A stretch of DNA of 64,000 bases from JAHEZL01 sp046074525 (GCA_046074525.1 JBJTOK010000021.1:62001-126000), one strand, 5' to 3'. Counted from the stretch's first letter, positions 16,285-26,519 are shown. Notes: generated by a model not told the origin, from the sequence alone. Program-made: numbers and translations.

Positions 16285-17904
16285 ATGCAAGAATCAGAAA
16301 TCAAGAATGTGTTTGAAGCAGCCCCGGCACCAGAGAGTTGGGACATCAAGCAGGAACTGGAGCAGAAAGTGTACCTGATAGGTGGCGAGCTCAAGAAGTG
16401 GCACGGTCCGGTGCAGGATGTTTTTTCCCCTGTTTGTGTGAAAGAAGGCAATGAATATGTAAGAAAGCGTTTGGGGTCTTTCCCGGTGCTCACCGAAAAT
16501 GAATCAATGGAAGCTTTGCAGGCTGCCCAGAGCGCTTACGACCTCGGTCGCGGCGAATGGCCAACCATGCCTGTGAAGAAGCGTATCGCTCATATGCTCA
16601 ACTTCGTGAAAGCGATGAAAGAACAGCGTCAGGAGGTGGTGAAGTACCTCATGTGGGAAATCGGTAAAAACCTGCCTGATTCGGAGAAAGAGTTCGATCG
16701 TACGGTAGAGTACATTGTTGATACTACTGAGGCTTTGAAGAATCTCGACCGTAATAGTTCCCGTATTGAAAAGAAGGGCGATATCTACGCTCAGATCCGT
16801 CGCGGACCCTTTGGTATCGTAGCCTGTATGGGCCCATACAACTATCCTTTAAATGAAACCTTCGCTTTGCTGATCCCAGCATTAATTATGGGTAACGTAG
16901 TGATTTTCAAGCCTGCACGTCATGGGGTATTGTTGATGCACCCTTTGTTGAAAGCGTTCAAGGACAGCTTCCCGAAAGGTGTTATCAACGTGATATATGG
17001 AGCAGGTAGAGCTACTATCGGTGCTTTGATGAAAACCGGCAAAATTGATGTGTTTGCCTTCATTGGTAACAGCGAAAGTGCCAACGTGATCAAGAAATCA
17101 CACCCTAAGCCGAACCGTTTGCGCTCTGTTTTAGGATTAGAGGCGAAAAATCCGGCCATCGTTCTGGCGGATGCTGATGTTGATCTGGCGGTCAGTGAGT
17201 GTATTTCAGGTAGCTTGTCTTTCAACGGACAGCGTTGTACTGCTCTTAAAGTGATCTTTGTTCACGAGTCAATAGTAGATGAATTCAATAAGAAGTTTGT
17301 TGCCAAGCTTGAATCATTGAAGATGGGCATGCCTTGGGAAAAAGGAGTAATGATTACACCGCTTCCTGAGAAGGACAAACCAGAGCAAATGAAGGCGTTG
17401 ATTGATGATGCAGTGGAAAAGGGCGCCAAAGTGATCAATAAAAACGGAGGAACTATCAATGCCTCTTTCATGTATCCAGCAGTGATTTATCCAGTAAATT
17501 CTACTATGCGGTTGTATCATGAAGAGCAGTTCGGACCTGTGGTGCCGATTCGCTCTTTCCGTAATATTTCTGAGCCTATCCAATATATGGTAGACTCTAA
17601 TTTCGGCCAGCAGGTAAGTATCTTCGGAACTGATTCTGATGAAATTGCCGACCTTGTAGATCCATTGGTAAACCAGGTGTGCCGGGTAAACGTGAACTGC
17701 CAGTGCCAGCGCGGGCCAGATGCTTACCCGTTCAACGGCCGTAAGGATTCGGCCGAAGGAACCCTAAGCGTTACTGCTGCTTTGCGTGTTTTCTCCATCC
17801 GCACGATGGTGGCTTTGAAAGACAATGAAGTGAACAAGAAAATTGCTTCAGAAATACTGGATCAGAGAAAATCCAAATTCTTCTCCACCGATTACCTCTT
17901 GTAG
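16285..17904 (+). CDS. gapN: NADP-dependent glyceraldehyde-3-phosphate dehydrogenase (GapN-type aldehyde dehydrogenase)
   Basis: 539 residues of the aldehyde dehydrogenase superfamily. Catalytic residues: Asn186 in GPYNYP, general base Glu286 in LGLEAKNP, and nucleophile Cys318 in NGQRCTALK. The GQRCTA(L)K context and length match the non-phosphorylating GapN branch, which oxidises glyceraldehyde 3-phosphate to 3-phosphoglycerate with NADP+ and yields NADPH without ATP. Another aldehyde substrate cannot be excluded. I chose the ATG at 16285 because a -7 box lies 24 bp upstream and the longer frame adds 52 unconserved residues. It is monocistronic, with a terminator at 17926. Confidence 0.87.
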   Translation: MQESEIKNVFEAAPAPESWDIKQELEQKVYLIGGELKKWHGPVQDVFSPVCVKEGNEYVRKRLGSFPVLTENESMEALQAAQSAYDLGRGEWPTMPVKKRIAHMLNFVKAMKEQRQEVVKYLMWEIGKNLPDSEKEFDRTVEYIVDTTEALKNLDRNSSRIEKKGDIYAQIRRGPFGIVACMGPYNYPLNETFALLIPALIMGNVVIFKPARHGVLLMHPLLKAFKDSFPKGVINVIYGAGRATIGALMKTGKIDVFAFIGNSESANVIKKSHPKPNRLRSVLGLEAKNPAIVLADADVDLAVSECISGSLSFNGQRCTALKVIFVHESIVDEFNKKFVAKLESLKMGMPWEKGVMITPLPEKDKPEQMKALIDDAVEKGAKVINKNGGTINASFMYPAVIYPVNSTMRLYHEEQFGPVVPIRSFRNISEPIQYMVDSNFGQQVSIFGTDSDEIADLVDPLVNQVCRVNVNCQCQRGPDAYPFNGRKDSAEGTLSVTAALRVFSIRTMVALKDNEVNKKIASEILDQRKSKFFSTDYLL

Positions 17905-17925
17905 ATAATAATCGGGATGATAATT

Positions 17926-17957
17926 AAGCCCTGCCACGAACTGTGCGCAGGGCTTTT
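17926..17957. terminator. Intrinsic terminator between convergent genes
   Basis: AAGCCCTGC (17926-17934) pairs with GCAGGGCTT (17947-17955), followed by TTTT. It sits 22 bp after the dehydrogenase stop and just before the stop of the minus-strand gene at 17962. The A-run on the left arm gives a short T-run on the opposite strand too. Confidence 0.75.
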
Positions 17958-17961
17958 CATT

Positions 17962-18822
17962 TTAATACGGACTGAAATATGCTGCAACACCCAGCCAGCG
18001 GAGATCGGTAAACTGATACTGGCTGAAAGGACTTTTTCCCTGGTAGTAATGTACTACCATGTAGAGTCTTCTGTCGTGTTCGCCTTTAAAGGCTATGCCT
18101 ACAGCACTATTGATTCCCGGAACAAAGTTGTTCTGCTCCCATATTTTGCAATTGCTGCCGAGGAAAAAATCGAGTCTTTTGCTCATGGGTACATGCATCT
18201 CAAAGCCCAGTTCTGCAAAGGCTCTCTTCCTGATAGTGATGCCACGGATATTGGCACCGAGGCCATAGTAAAAGCGGAAGTATTTTTTGTAGTTGATGGA
18301 ATGTAAAACATCCAATTGTTCATAGTTCACATAGTTGGGAATGAAGCTGCGTATGCCGTTTCTGATCATGTAATCATCACCGGTGTGTGAAGATGTGTGA
18401 TAAACGCGAATGCGCATACTGTGTTTTTCATTCCATTTGATATTCCATAAAGAAGAAACTTTAAAATCAACATTGACCAGGTTTAATTGTAAAACCTGTC
18501 CTACCTTTTTCCATTCAAACTGTCCGGTAGCCCCCAAATCCATACCCCATTCGTACAGGCGGTCTTTTTTTCCCTGCCATCTGATCAGTGATTTGCTGGA
18601 GCCAAGAGCATAGGTGGCATATTGTCCGGCAACAGGTTCTTTGTCTTTCCAATAGCCGTTAATAGAACCATAAATGTTGGCCTGATTGGGATCCAGAAAC
18701 ACTGGTTTAAAAAGGAGCCCATCGGGCAAAAACAAATTAGGAATGGAATCATTTCCAATGGCTTTTGAAAAGAAGGAGATGAGAATTACAAGTGATAAAA
18801 AAACTTTTTGCATGGCGGACAA
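17962..18822 (-). CDS. DUF1207-like exported protein, probable outer-membrane beta-barrel
   Basis: 286 residues with a signal peptide (about 5-23). The segment LFLPDGLLFKPVFLDPNQAN (about 30-49) matches the start of the DUF1207 family as I remember it. The rest alternates aromatic and polar residues in about 10-residue strands and ends in a terminal aromatic (FSPY), typical of an outer-membrane barrel. Function unknown. The next gene upstream (pheT) is divergent. No operon partner. Confidence 0.65.
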   Translation of the reverse strand: MSAMQKVFLSLVILISFFSKAIGNDSIPNLFLPDGLLFKPVFLDPNQANIYGSINGYWKDKEPVAGQYATYALGSSKSLIRWQGKKDRLYEWGMDLGATGQFEWKKVGQVLQLNLVNVDFKVSSLWNIKWNEKHSMRIRVYHTSSHTGDDYMIRNGIRSFIPNYVNYEQLDVLHSINYKKYFRFYYGLGANIRGITIRKRAFAELGFEMHVPMSKRLDFFLGSNCKIWEQNNFVPGINSAVGIAFKGEHDRRLYMVVHYYQGKSPFSQYQFTDLRWLGVAAYFSPY

Positions 18823-18879
18823 TTAAATAATGCTGTCTGCAAAGATTCAAAAAAATATCTTTCTATCAGTTTAAGATTG

Positions 18880-18887
18880 TATTTTTG
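18880..18887 (+). promoter_or_regulatory. -7 promoter element of pheT
   Basis: TATTTTTG fits TAnnTTTG exactly, 18 bp before the chosen pheT ATG at 18906. No TTG lies at the usual -33 distance. Confidence 0.45.
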
Positions 18888-18905
18888 ACGGCAAATCCTT
18901 TAAAA

Positions 18906-21320
18906 ATGAACATTTCATACAATTGGCTCAAGAATTATCTGAACATCCATCTTCCAGTGGAAGAAGTGGCGAAAATACTTACTGATATTGGATTGGAAGT
19001 AGGCGGATTTGAAACGATTCAATCGGTGAAAGGTGGATTGGAAGGCTTGGTTATTGGTGAAGTAAAAGAAAAAGAAAAACATCCTGATGCCTATAAATTA
19101 AGCTTAACCAAAGTTGATGTTGGGAGTGGTGAATTGTTGAACATTGTTTGTGGTGCGCCTAATGTTGCTGCCGGACAAAAAGTGGTGGTAGCAACTATCG
19201 GTACAGTTCTGTACAATGGCGACGAGTCATTTACTATCAAGAAATCGAAAATACGCGGTGCGCTTTCCGAAGGAATGTTGTGCGGTGCCGATGAAGTGGG
19301 CTTGGGGAAAAGTGATGGTATTATGGTGCTTGACGCCTCTGTTGCGCCGGGAACTCTTGCGAAGGAATATTTTAAAGTGAGCAGTGATACAGTGTTGGAG
19401 GTAGATGCTACACCAAACCGTGCAGATGCGCTTTCACATTTTGGTATCGCCCGCGACTTATACGCTTATCTTAAAACACGCGGTGAGGCGGTGGAATTGA
19501 AAAAACCTGCCATCGATGCGTTCAAAGTAGAAGAAACTTCCCTTCCTATATCTGTTGTTGTTGAAGATGTTGCTTGTCCGCGTTACGCTGGTGTTTGCAT
19601 CAGTGGGGTAGAAGTTAAAGAATCGCCGGATTGGTTAAAAAATCAGCTTTTACTGATCGGACTCAAGCCGATCAACAATGTGGTGGACGTCACCAATTAT
19701 GTGTTGCACGAACTCGGTCAGCCTCTGCACGCTTTTGATTACGATTTGGTGAAAGGCCAGGTAATTGTGAAGAAAAATTGCGGAGGCAAGAAGTTTGTCA
19801 CCCTTGATAAAAACGAACATGAATTGTCGGACGATGATCTCATGATTTGTAATGCTACTGAACCAATGTGCGTAGCCGGTGTGATGGGAGGCTTGGCATC
19901 TGGCACAACCCTCACTACCAAGAATGTTTTTCTTGAGGCGGCTTATTTTAATCCCGTATCGGTGAGAAAAACCTCCAAAAGAATTTCCACCAAATCCGAT
20001 TCTTCTTACCGCTTTGAAAGAGGCACCGATCCGAATATGGTAATCACTGCCTTGAAGAGAGCGGCCTTGCTTATCAAGGAAGTCGCCGGCGGGAAAATTG
20101 CTTCTGAAGTAGTGGATGTATATCCGCAACCGGTGCAGCATTTTGCTGTTGATTTGCGTTACCAGCGCTGCAACGACTTGTTGGGCGAGGAATTACCAAA
20201 AGAAAAAGTCAAGCAGATTTTATCTGCACTTGAAATAGAAATCGCGTCGGAAGATGCTACAACATTGAAATTGAAAGTTCCGCCTTATCGTGTGGATGTG
20301 CAGCGTGAAGTGGATGTGATTGAGGATATTCTGCGCATTTATGGATACAATACAATTGCTATTCCCCGCAAGATTTCAGCGGCAATGGAATATACTGTTG
20401 GTGTTCCTGTGGAAAAAATCCGCTCTTCTGTTTCGCAGCAGCTGAGCGCTTTAGGCTTCAATGAAATTTTGTGCAATTCGCTCACCAATAAAGAATACTA
20501 CCAGGATTATGTTCAGTTTGAAGAAGCTGGTTTTGTGGAGTTATTGAATCCTTTAAGCAAGGAATTGATGGTGTTGCGCCGATCCATGATCTTTGGCGCT
20601 ATGGAGGCTGTGCAGCGTAATCAGAGCCGCCAGCGTTCCGACCTTCAATTTTATGAGTTCGGCAAAACCTACCGCAGAACAGAAACGGGGTATCACGAGC
20701 AATACAATCTCACTTTATTGCTTACCGGAAACAAAGAATCTGAAAGCTGGAATGCTGCGAAGGATAAGGTGAATTTCTTTTCTATGAAAGGTTATGTAGA
20801 ACAACTTTGCGAGCGTATTGGATTAAAGAATGTAAAGCTCAAAGCTTCTGAAAATGCTTTTTACGCTGAAGTTTTTGAACTTCGTTCCGGCAAAAAAGTG
20901 TTGGGTGAGATAGGTGTTCTCAACAGGAAACTCAGCAAGAATTTTGATGTGAAGGATGAAGTGTTTGTCGCGAATATTCTTTGGGATACTTTCTGCGAGT
21001 TGGCACAAAATAATAAAATACAGTATTCTGAATTGCCTAAATTCCCTGAGGTACGCCGCGATTTATCCTTGTTGCTCAATAAAGAAACCAGGTTCGCTGA
21101 ATTGGAAACTTTGGCTTTTGATCTGGAAAAACAACTCATTAAGGAAGTTTCTCTCTTTGATGTTTATGAAGGGAAGAATTTAGCGGAAGGTAAAAAATCC
21201 TATGCGCTTTCATTTATCCTTCAGGACGCTGAAAAAACCTTGGTGGATAAGCAAATTGATAAGGTAATGGAAAAACTCATCAATGGTTTTAAGGAAAAGC
21301 TGGGCGCGGAAATCCGATGA
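18906..21320 (+). CDS. pheT: Phenylalanine-tRNA ligase beta subunit
   Basis: 804 residues, the usual length for PheT. Visible domains: an N-terminal tRNA-binding EMAP-like (OB) domain (about 40-150, IGEVKEKEKHPDAYKLSLTKVDVG), B3/B4 editing domain (about 210-400), B5 domain (about 405-475), the catalytic-core-like domain (about 480-690) and the C-terminal ferredoxin-like anticodon-binding domain (FPEVRRDLSLLLN near 715). With PheS, encoded elsewhere, it charges tRNA-Phe. I chose the ATG at 18906, which begins MNISYNWLKNYL as in homologues, over an in-frame TTG 21 bp upstream. The next gene is convergent with no intervening base. Confidence 0.96.
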   Translation: MNISYNWLKNYLNIHLPVEEVAKILTDIGLEVGGFETIQSVKGGLEGLVIGEVKEKEKHPDAYKLSLTKVDVGSGELLNIVCGAPNVAAGQKVVVATIGTVLYNGDESFTIKKSKIRGALSEGMLCGADEVGLGKSDGIMVLDASVAPGTLAKEYFKVSSDTVLEVDATPNRADALSHFGIARDLYAYLKTRGEAVELKKPAIDAFKVEETSLPISVVVEDVACPRYAGVCISGVEVKESPDWLKNQLLLIGLKPINNVVDVTNYVLHELGQPLHAFDYDLVKGQVIVKKNCGGKKFVTLDKNEHELSDDDLMICNATEPMCVAGVMGGLASGTTLTTKNVFLEAAYFNPVSVRKTSKRISTKSDSSYRFERGTDPNMVITALKRAALLIKEVAGGKIASEVVDVYPQPVQHFAVDLRYQRCNDLLGEELPKEKVKQILSALEIEIASEDATTLKLKVPPYRVDVQREVDVIEDILRIYGYNTIAIPRKISAAMEYTVGVPVEKIRSSVSQQLSALGFNEILCNSLTNKEYYQDYVQFEEAGFVELLNPLSKELMVLRRSMIFGAMEAVQRNQSRQRSDLQFYEFGKTYRRTETGYHEQYNLTLLLTGNKESESWNAAKDKVNFFSMKGYVEQLCERIGLKNVKLKASENAFYAEVFELRSGKKVLGEIGVLNRKLSKNFDVKDEVFVANILWDTFCELAQNNKIQYSELPKFPEVRRDLSLLLNKETRFAELETLAFDLEKQLIKEVSLFDVYEGKNLAEGKKSYALSFILQDAEKTLVDKQIDKVMEKLINGFKEKLGAEIR

Positions 21321-22241
21321 TTATTGCGTAACAATTTTATCAATGCTTTTCTTCACGTAAAAAGCTTTGTTTTCTATGTGTTTGAAATCACTTTTCTTAT
21401 CGAATTGTTGTGGTACTAAATCGTGACCGGAGGTGAAGTTAGCGTGCAGTATTTTTCTGGTACTGCCCGAAACCTGAAATCCTCTGTGGAAGCCTAACCC
21501 AGCCTGAAAAATAAAGAGAGTTCCGGCCTTGCCGGTGCATTTTATTAATGGATAATTCTTTTCAATTTCTTCCTGGTTAAATTTATAGCGATCGGCAGTT
21601 TTGTGTTTTTCCCTGTTGGAGCCAAGTGAAAACTGTAGGTGTGTATCGTTATCGGTAAGGTCGTTGACCAAAAACATGAATGAAATCTGGTCTAAACCAC
21701 CATCCAAATGAAACAAGGCCTGCATGTCTTTTTTATGCTTGCTTTGATCGTAACTATTGGTGAGTGTGGTGGGAAGATTTCTGTAATAAGCCTGTCTCTT
21801 ATAGTGCTTGCTGAGCATGGCAAGCATCTCGTCATTGAAATATAATTTTTCCAAACGGGGATCTTTAAGCGACAATGTCGTAGCCTGCATTATTCCCATC
21901 TCAATACTCCTTTGTGTATTGATATCCTTTGCAATGTAAGGTGAATTTTTGCCAGAGAAATATTCCTTATTAATATATTCAACTAAATCATTGAACTCAT
22001 TTTCAATTTTTACTACGCCGTTTTTTTCGAGTTCAATCATCCATTTTTCTGCTTTTGCAGTAAGCTGGATATTGGCATATTGTGATTGCGGGGCATAGTA
22101 ATACAACTTTCGAAGATACAGATATCGATGGCCGGTTTTAATATTGTACATCATTCTCGAGTAACTGAAATTTTTAATGCTGGCGGGTAGGCCGATTAAA
22201 AACCTCACTAATGCATTTTGTTTGATTGCCTGTAATGCCAT
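21321..22241 (-). CDS. Phytanoyl-CoA dioxygenase-like Fe(II)/2-oxoglutarate oxygenase
   Basis: 306 residues from the ATG at 22241; a longer frame to 22319 adds 26 unlikely residues. The double-stranded beta-helix fold is suggested by the facial triad: HLDGG (His-X-Asp) and, about 85 residues later, the distal His in GLGFHRGFQVSG, followed by the Arg-containing SGSTRKILHANF for 2-oxoglutarate binding. Such enzymes hydroxylate small molecules or lipids. The substrate is unknown. The stop codon abuts the pheT stop (0 bp). Confidence 0.7.
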   Translation of the reverse strand: MALQAIKQNALVRFLIGLPASIKNFSYSRMMYNIKTGHRYLYLRKLYYYAPQSQYANIQLTAKAEKWMIELEKNGVVKIENEFNDLVEYINKEYFSGKNSPYIAKDINTQRSIEMGIMQATTLSLKDPRLEKLYFNDEMLAMLSKHYKRQAYYRNLPTTLTNSYDQSKHKKDMQALFHLDGGLDQISFMFLVNDLTDNDTHLQFSLGSNREKHKTADRYKFNQEEIEKNYPLIKCTGKAGTLFIFQAGLGFHRGFQVSGSTRKILHANFTSGHDLVPQQFDKKSDFKHIENKAFYVKKSIDKIVTQ

Positions 22242-22390
22242 AATGATCAGAAATGTGGAGTGAAAGTACGAAAAAAATCTAGTGGGGAAAAGGTTATGAC
22301 GAGGATCAGGAAGAGGCATGGCGGTAGTTTCAGATTTAGCGAAGTGCCATCTGACGCGAAAGTTGAGAGGTCTTGAATCCTGGGAAAATA

Positions 22391-22419
22391 AAAAAGCCGC
22401 TTAAAGGAAGCGGCTTTTT
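22391..22419. terminator. Bidirectional intrinsic terminator after sucB
   Basis: AAAAAGCCGCTT (22391-22402), loop AAAGG, AAGCGGCTTTTT (22408-22419): a perfect 12-bp stem with A/T ends on both sides. It lies 16 bp past the sucB stop on the minus strand and ends the sucA-sucB transcript. Confidence 0.88.
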
Positions 22420-22435
22420 AATTGGTTTATTGATC

Positions 22436-23689
22436 TTACAATCCCAGCAAGATCTCTTCTGCGCTCTTAGTGCCAAGTAACATTTTTGCTGGATTTTCAA
22501 GCATTTCCTTCACCTTCACAAGGAAGCCTACAGATTCTTTTCCATCAATGATTCTGTGGTCATAGCTCAGCGCTACGTACATGATCGGGCGAATTACAAT
22601 TTGTCCATCTACTACTACTGCACGCTCCACTACATTGTGCATACCGAGGATAGCCGATTGCGGTGGGTTGATAATAGGTGTAGACAACATTGAACCGAAT
22701 ACACCACCATTGGTGATGGTAAAGGTACCGCCAGTCATTTCTTCAACAGAAAGTTTTCCATCACGGGCCTTTAGCGCCAAACGCTTGATTTCCGCTTCAA
22801 TTTGTGCTAAGCTCATTTGTTCTGCGTTGCGCACTACCGGTACCATCAATCCTTTGGGAGAGCTTACGGCAATGGCTACATCGGCGTAGTTGTGAGAAAC
22901 AATTTCTGTTCCGTCTATCATAGAGTTTACACCAGGGTAGAGGCGCAATGCTTCAGTTACTGCCTTGGTGAAGAAGCTCATGAAACCAAGGTTTACATCA
23001 TGTTTCTTCGCGAAAGCGTCCTTGTATTTTTTGCGGATATCCATGATAGGCTTCATGTCCACTTCATTGAAAGTAGTAAGCATCGCAGTTTCCTGCTTCA
23101 CGCTCACCAGGCGTTCGGATAATTTCTTGCGGAGGGCCGACATTTTTTGTCGTTCAGTGTCGCGCGTTCCACCCCAGCCGGCACCAACTTGCGAAGCATC
23201 AACTCCTGAGGTGATGTAGTTCACCACATCAGATTTAGTCACTCTTCCGCCTTTACCTGTTCCATTGACTTTTCCGGCGCCAACACCGTTTTCGTCCATT
23301 AATTTCTTGGCAGATACCGAAGGATGTCCGGCAGCATAAGATGTTTCTGCTTTCGCAGCAGCAGCTATTGGAGCTTCCTCTTTTTTCGCTGCTGGAGCAG
23401 CAACTGCTTCTTTCTTAGGAGCAGCTGAAGGAGCACCTGCGGGTTTTGCAGCTGCAGTATCGATCTGGCAAACTACGGCGCCCACTTTTACAGTAGTTCC
23501 GGCTTCTACCAGTATTTTCACGGCTCCAGCTTCTTCAGCCACGAGTTCGAGCGTTGCTTTATCAGAATCAATTTCTCCGATTACATCGTCTTTTTCAACC
23601 CAGTCGCCATCTTTTTTTACCCAGTTTGCGATTTCTACTTCAGTGATCGATTCACCAGGAGAAGGAACTTTAACGTCTTTAATTGCCAT
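22436..23689 (-). CDS. sucB: 2-oxoglutarate dehydrogenase E2 (dihydrolipoamide succinyltransferase)
   Basis: 417 residues: lipoyl domain (1-75, lipoylated Lys44 in EIDSDKATLEL), a mobile Ala/Pro/Lys linker (about 80-120), a peripheral subunit-binding domain (about 125-160, HPSVSAKKLM and GKGGRVTKSDV) and the catalytic acyltransferase domain (about 190-417, His378 and Asp382 in DHRIIDG). It transfers succinyl from E1-bound thiamine diphosphate to CoA in the TCA cycle. It follows sucA by 53 bp on the same strand, so the two form an operon. Confidence 0.96.
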   Translation of the reverse strand: MAIKDVKVPSPGESITEVEIANWVKKDGDWVEKDDVIGEIDSDKATLELVAEEAGAVKILVEAGTTVKVGAVVCQIDTAAAKPAGAPSAAPKKEAVAAPAAKKEEAPIAAAAKAETSYAAGHPSVSAKKLMDENGVGAGKVNGTGKGGRVTKSDVVNYITSGVDASQVGAGWGGTRDTERQKMSALRKKLSERLVSVKQETAMLTTFNEVDMKPIMDIRKKYKDAFAKKHDVNLGFMSFFTKAVTEALRLYPGVNSMIDGTEIVSHNYADVAIAVSSPKGLMVPVVRNAEQMSLAQIEAEIKRLALKARDGKLSVEEMTGGTFTITNGGVFGSMLSTPIINPPQSAILGMHNVVERAVVVDGQIVIRPIMYVALSYDHRIIDGKESVGFLVKVKEMLENPAKMLLGTKSAEEILLGL

Positions 23690-23742
23690 ATTCTATTTTT
23701 TAAAATCTTTAAATCTAAACTCGTCAATCAGAAAATCTGATA

Positions 23743-26496
23743 TTACTTTGCTGCCGGAGCAACTACTCCTTTGGCATAAGAGAATACTTTATCAAACAAT
23801 GCTTTCACGCGTTTTTCGTGACGCTTGTGCGAACCTGTGGCAGGTGAGGCCGATTCAGGGATGGAAATCACGTCCAATTGGATTCCTTTGAATTTTCTGA
23901 GGATAAATGACCAGGCCCCCATGTTTTCCGGTTCTTCCTGCAGCCAGAAATATTTATCAGCATTTTTGTAGTTCGCAACGATGGCGTTGAGCTGTTCGGC
24001 AGGAAAAGGATAGAGCTGCTCGATACGAACGAGAGCGATATTCTTGAAGTCGCCAAAAGCTTGTTTTTTCTCCATGTAATCGTAGTACACTTTACCGGTG
24101 CAGAACATCAATGTATCAACATCAGCAGCTTTTACGCTGGCGTCATCAATAACTTCCTGGAAGCGTCCTTTGGTCAATTCCTCAACCGTAGAAACACAGG
24201 CAGGGTAACGCAATAATTTTTTTGGAGAGAACACTACCAGTGGCTTGCGGAACTCGCGCTTCAATTGGCGGCGCAAAGCGTGGTAGAAGTTGGCTGGTGT
24301 GGTAGCGTCAACAATCTGCATGTTGTTGCGGCCAGCCAGTTGCAGGAATCTTTCCATTCGGGCGCTGGAGTGTTCGGCACCCTGACCTTCGTAACCGTGA
24401 GGCATCAGCATTACCAGTCCATTCTGACATTTCCATTTATCTTCAGTAGCAGATATAAACTGGTCGATAATGATTTGAGCGCCATTGTTGAAGTCACCAA
24501 ACTGCGCTTCCCATATGGTTAAGGTATTTGGAGTGGACAAGGCATAACCATACTCAAAACCTAAGACACCGTACTCAGAGAGCAAAGAGTTTTTGATGAA
24601 TATTTTTGCCGGTTGCTTGGCGTCAATGTTGTTGAGTGAACAGTATTCTTCTTCTGATTCTTCTACCTTCAATACTGCGTGACGGTGCGAGAAGGTACCA
24701 CGCTCAACATCCTGTCCGGTAAAGCGGATAGGGTGGCCTTCCATCATCAAAGTACCATAGGCAAGGAGTTCACACATTCCCCAATCAAGTTGATTGGTTT
24801 CCTCAATCATCGATTTTCTCTTCTCGAGTTCCTTGTCAATTTTCTTGATGAATTTCATGTTCTCCGGAGTAGTGTACAAAGCTTTTGCAACTTTCAACAC
24901 TGTTTTCTTATCGGCGCCGGTTTCGGGAGATTGCTGGAAATCAGCATCAGTTGATTTGCGGAAACCTTCCCAGTAATCCTGAAGGAAAGAAGTGATTTTC
25001 GATTTCTCGATTTCTTTCGCTTCTGTGAGGCGCTCGTTGAGCTCGTCCTGGAATTTCTTTTCCATTTCCTTTGCCATCTCTGCTTCCAATACTCCCTCAT
25101 TCATCAGCTTGTTTACGTAGATGGTACGCGGATCTGGGTGGTTAGCAATGATTTTGTAAAGCAAAGGTTGGGTGTATCGTGGTTCATCGCCTTCGTTGTG
25201 ACCGTGTTTACGGTAGCAAAGCATATCAATGAAAACATCTCTCTTATATTTCTGGCGGTATTCCATTGCCAGGTTGATGGTGTGGGCCATGGCTTCGGCA
25301 TCATCTCCATTCACGTGGAAAACCGGGCACAGCGTTACTTTTGCGATATCGGTACAGTAGGTCGACGAACGTGCGTCGAGGTAGTTGGTGGTGAAGCCCA
25401 CCTGGTTGTTGATCACGATGTGTATGGTTCCTCCTGTTTTGTAAGCCTTGAGTTGTGCCATCTGTATCACCTCGTACACGATACCTTGTGCTGCAACGGC
25501 AGCATCACCATGGATCAAAATCGGACAAACTTTGTTCAAATCACCGCCCAGCTGGTTGTCGAGTTTTGCTTTCGCGATACCTTCCACTACAGGGTCCACC
25601 GCCTCAAGGTGGGAAGGGTTTGGTGACAGCGTAAGACGAACATTCTTGCCTACATCAGTTTTGATGTCGCAGGTGTAGCCCATGTGGTACTTCACATCGC
25701 CATCGAAAAGGCTGTCGTCGTCGTAATCCTTGTGCTCAAATTCTGAAAAAATTTCTTTGTAGGTTTTGTAGAAGATGTTGGCCAAAACGTTCAATCGTCC
25801 GCGGTGCGCCATACCTACCACAAATTCATCAATGCCTAGTTCGGCACCTTTTTCAATCACCGAGTCCATTGCAGGAATCAACACTTCAGCACCTTGGAGG
25901 GAGAAGCGTTTTTGTCCCACATATTTTTTATCGAGGAAAGATTCGAAAACCACAGCCTGGTTGAGTTTTTTCAGGATCTGACGTTTCTGGTCTACTGTGA
26001 ATTTTGTTTTATTTCGGTTCGTTTCAATCTTTTCTTTCAGCCAGTTGAATACTTCCGGGTTACGGATGTAAGCGAATTCCACACCAATCGATTCGCAGTA
26101 AGTTTCCTCGAGGTGGGCAACGATGTCTTTGAGTTTTGCAGCACCCAAACCGATATGCTTGCCAGCCTGAAAAACAGTTTCGAGGTCTTTATCGCTGAGG
26201 CCAAAATTTTCAATGGCCAGTGTTGGCGAATATTGCCTGCGGGCACGAACCGGGTTGGTTTTGGTAAAAAGGTGACCACTCTTGCGATATGCATCAATCA
26301 GCTCAATCACCTTGAATTCCTTGGCTACGTTTTCAGGAACGGCACCGCCGCTGCTGAAGTTACTGGTATAAAAATCAAAACCCGCGAAGAACTGCTTCCA
26401 GCTTGGGTCAACAGATTCGGGGTTTTTACGGTATTCCTGGTATAAATTCTCAATCGCGTTTACATCCGCGTTCCCTACGTATGAAAAATCACTCAT
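23743..26496 (-). CDS. sucA: 2-oxoglutarate dehydrogenase E1 component
   Basis: 917 residues, full length. An N-terminal helical tail begins SYVGNADVNAIENLYQEYRK and precedes the thiamine-diphosphate transketolase-like domains. Typical motifs are GMAHRGRLNVLANI, HGDAAVAAQGIVYE, YRKHGHNEGDEPRYTQP and, in the C-terminal half, GQDVERGTFSHRHAVL. It decarboxylates 2-oxoglutarate and passes succinyl to SucB lipoyl groups. A -7 element (TAAATTTG on the minus strand, 26520-26527) lies 23 bp before the ATG. The E3 subunit is not in this window. Confidence 0.97.
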   Translation of the reverse strand: MSDFSYVGNADVNAIENLYQEYRKNPESVDPSWKQFFAGFDFYTSNFSSGGAVPENVAKEFKVIELIDAYRKSGHLFTKTNPVRARRQYSPTLAIENFGLSDKDLETVFQAGKHIGLGAAKLKDIVAHLEETYCESIGVEFAYIRNPEVFNWLKEKIETNRNKTKFTVDQKRQILKKLNQAVVFESFLDKKYVGQKRFSLQGAEVLIPAMDSVIEKGAELGIDEFVVGMAHRGRLNVLANIFYKTYKEIFSEFEHKDYDDDSLFDGDVKYHMGYTCDIKTDVGKNVRLTLSPNPSHLEAVDPVVEGIAKAKLDNQLGGDLNKVCPILIHGDAAVAAQGIVYEVIQMAQLKAYKTGGTIHIVINNQVGFTTNYLDARSSTYCTDIAKVTLCPVFHVNGDDAEAMAHTINLAMEYRQKYKRDVFIDMLCYRKHGHNEGDEPRYTQPLLYKIIANHPDPRTIYVNKLMNEGVLEAEMAKEMEKKFQDELNERLTEAKEIEKSKITSFLQDYWEGFRKSTDADFQQSPETGADKKTVLKVAKALYTTPENMKFIKKIDKELEKRKSMIEETNQLDWGMCELLAYGTLMMEGHPIRFTGQDVERGTFSHRHAVLKVEESEEEYCSLNNIDAKQPAKIFIKNSLLSEYGVLGFEYGYALSTPNTLTIWEAQFGDFNNGAQIIIDQFISATEDKWKCQNGLVMLMPHGYEGQGAEHSSARMERFLQLAGRNNMQIVDATTPANFYHALRRQLKREFRKPLVVFSPKKLLRYPACVSTVEELTKGRFQEVIDDASVKAADVDTLMFCTGKVYYDYMEKKQAFGDFKNIALVRIEQLYPFPAEQLNAIVANYKNADKYFWLQEEPENMGAWSFILRKFKGIQLDVISIPESASPATGSHKRHEKRVKALFDKVFSYAKGVVAPAAK

Positions 26497-26519
26497 AAAG
26501 TTTCTTTGTGGTTAACAGC

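Noticed and set aside
22242..22319. Longer N-terminus for the phytanoyl-CoA dioxygenase-like protein
   Set aside because: The 26 additional residues look like non-coding DNA; ATG at 22241 begins a plausible protein.
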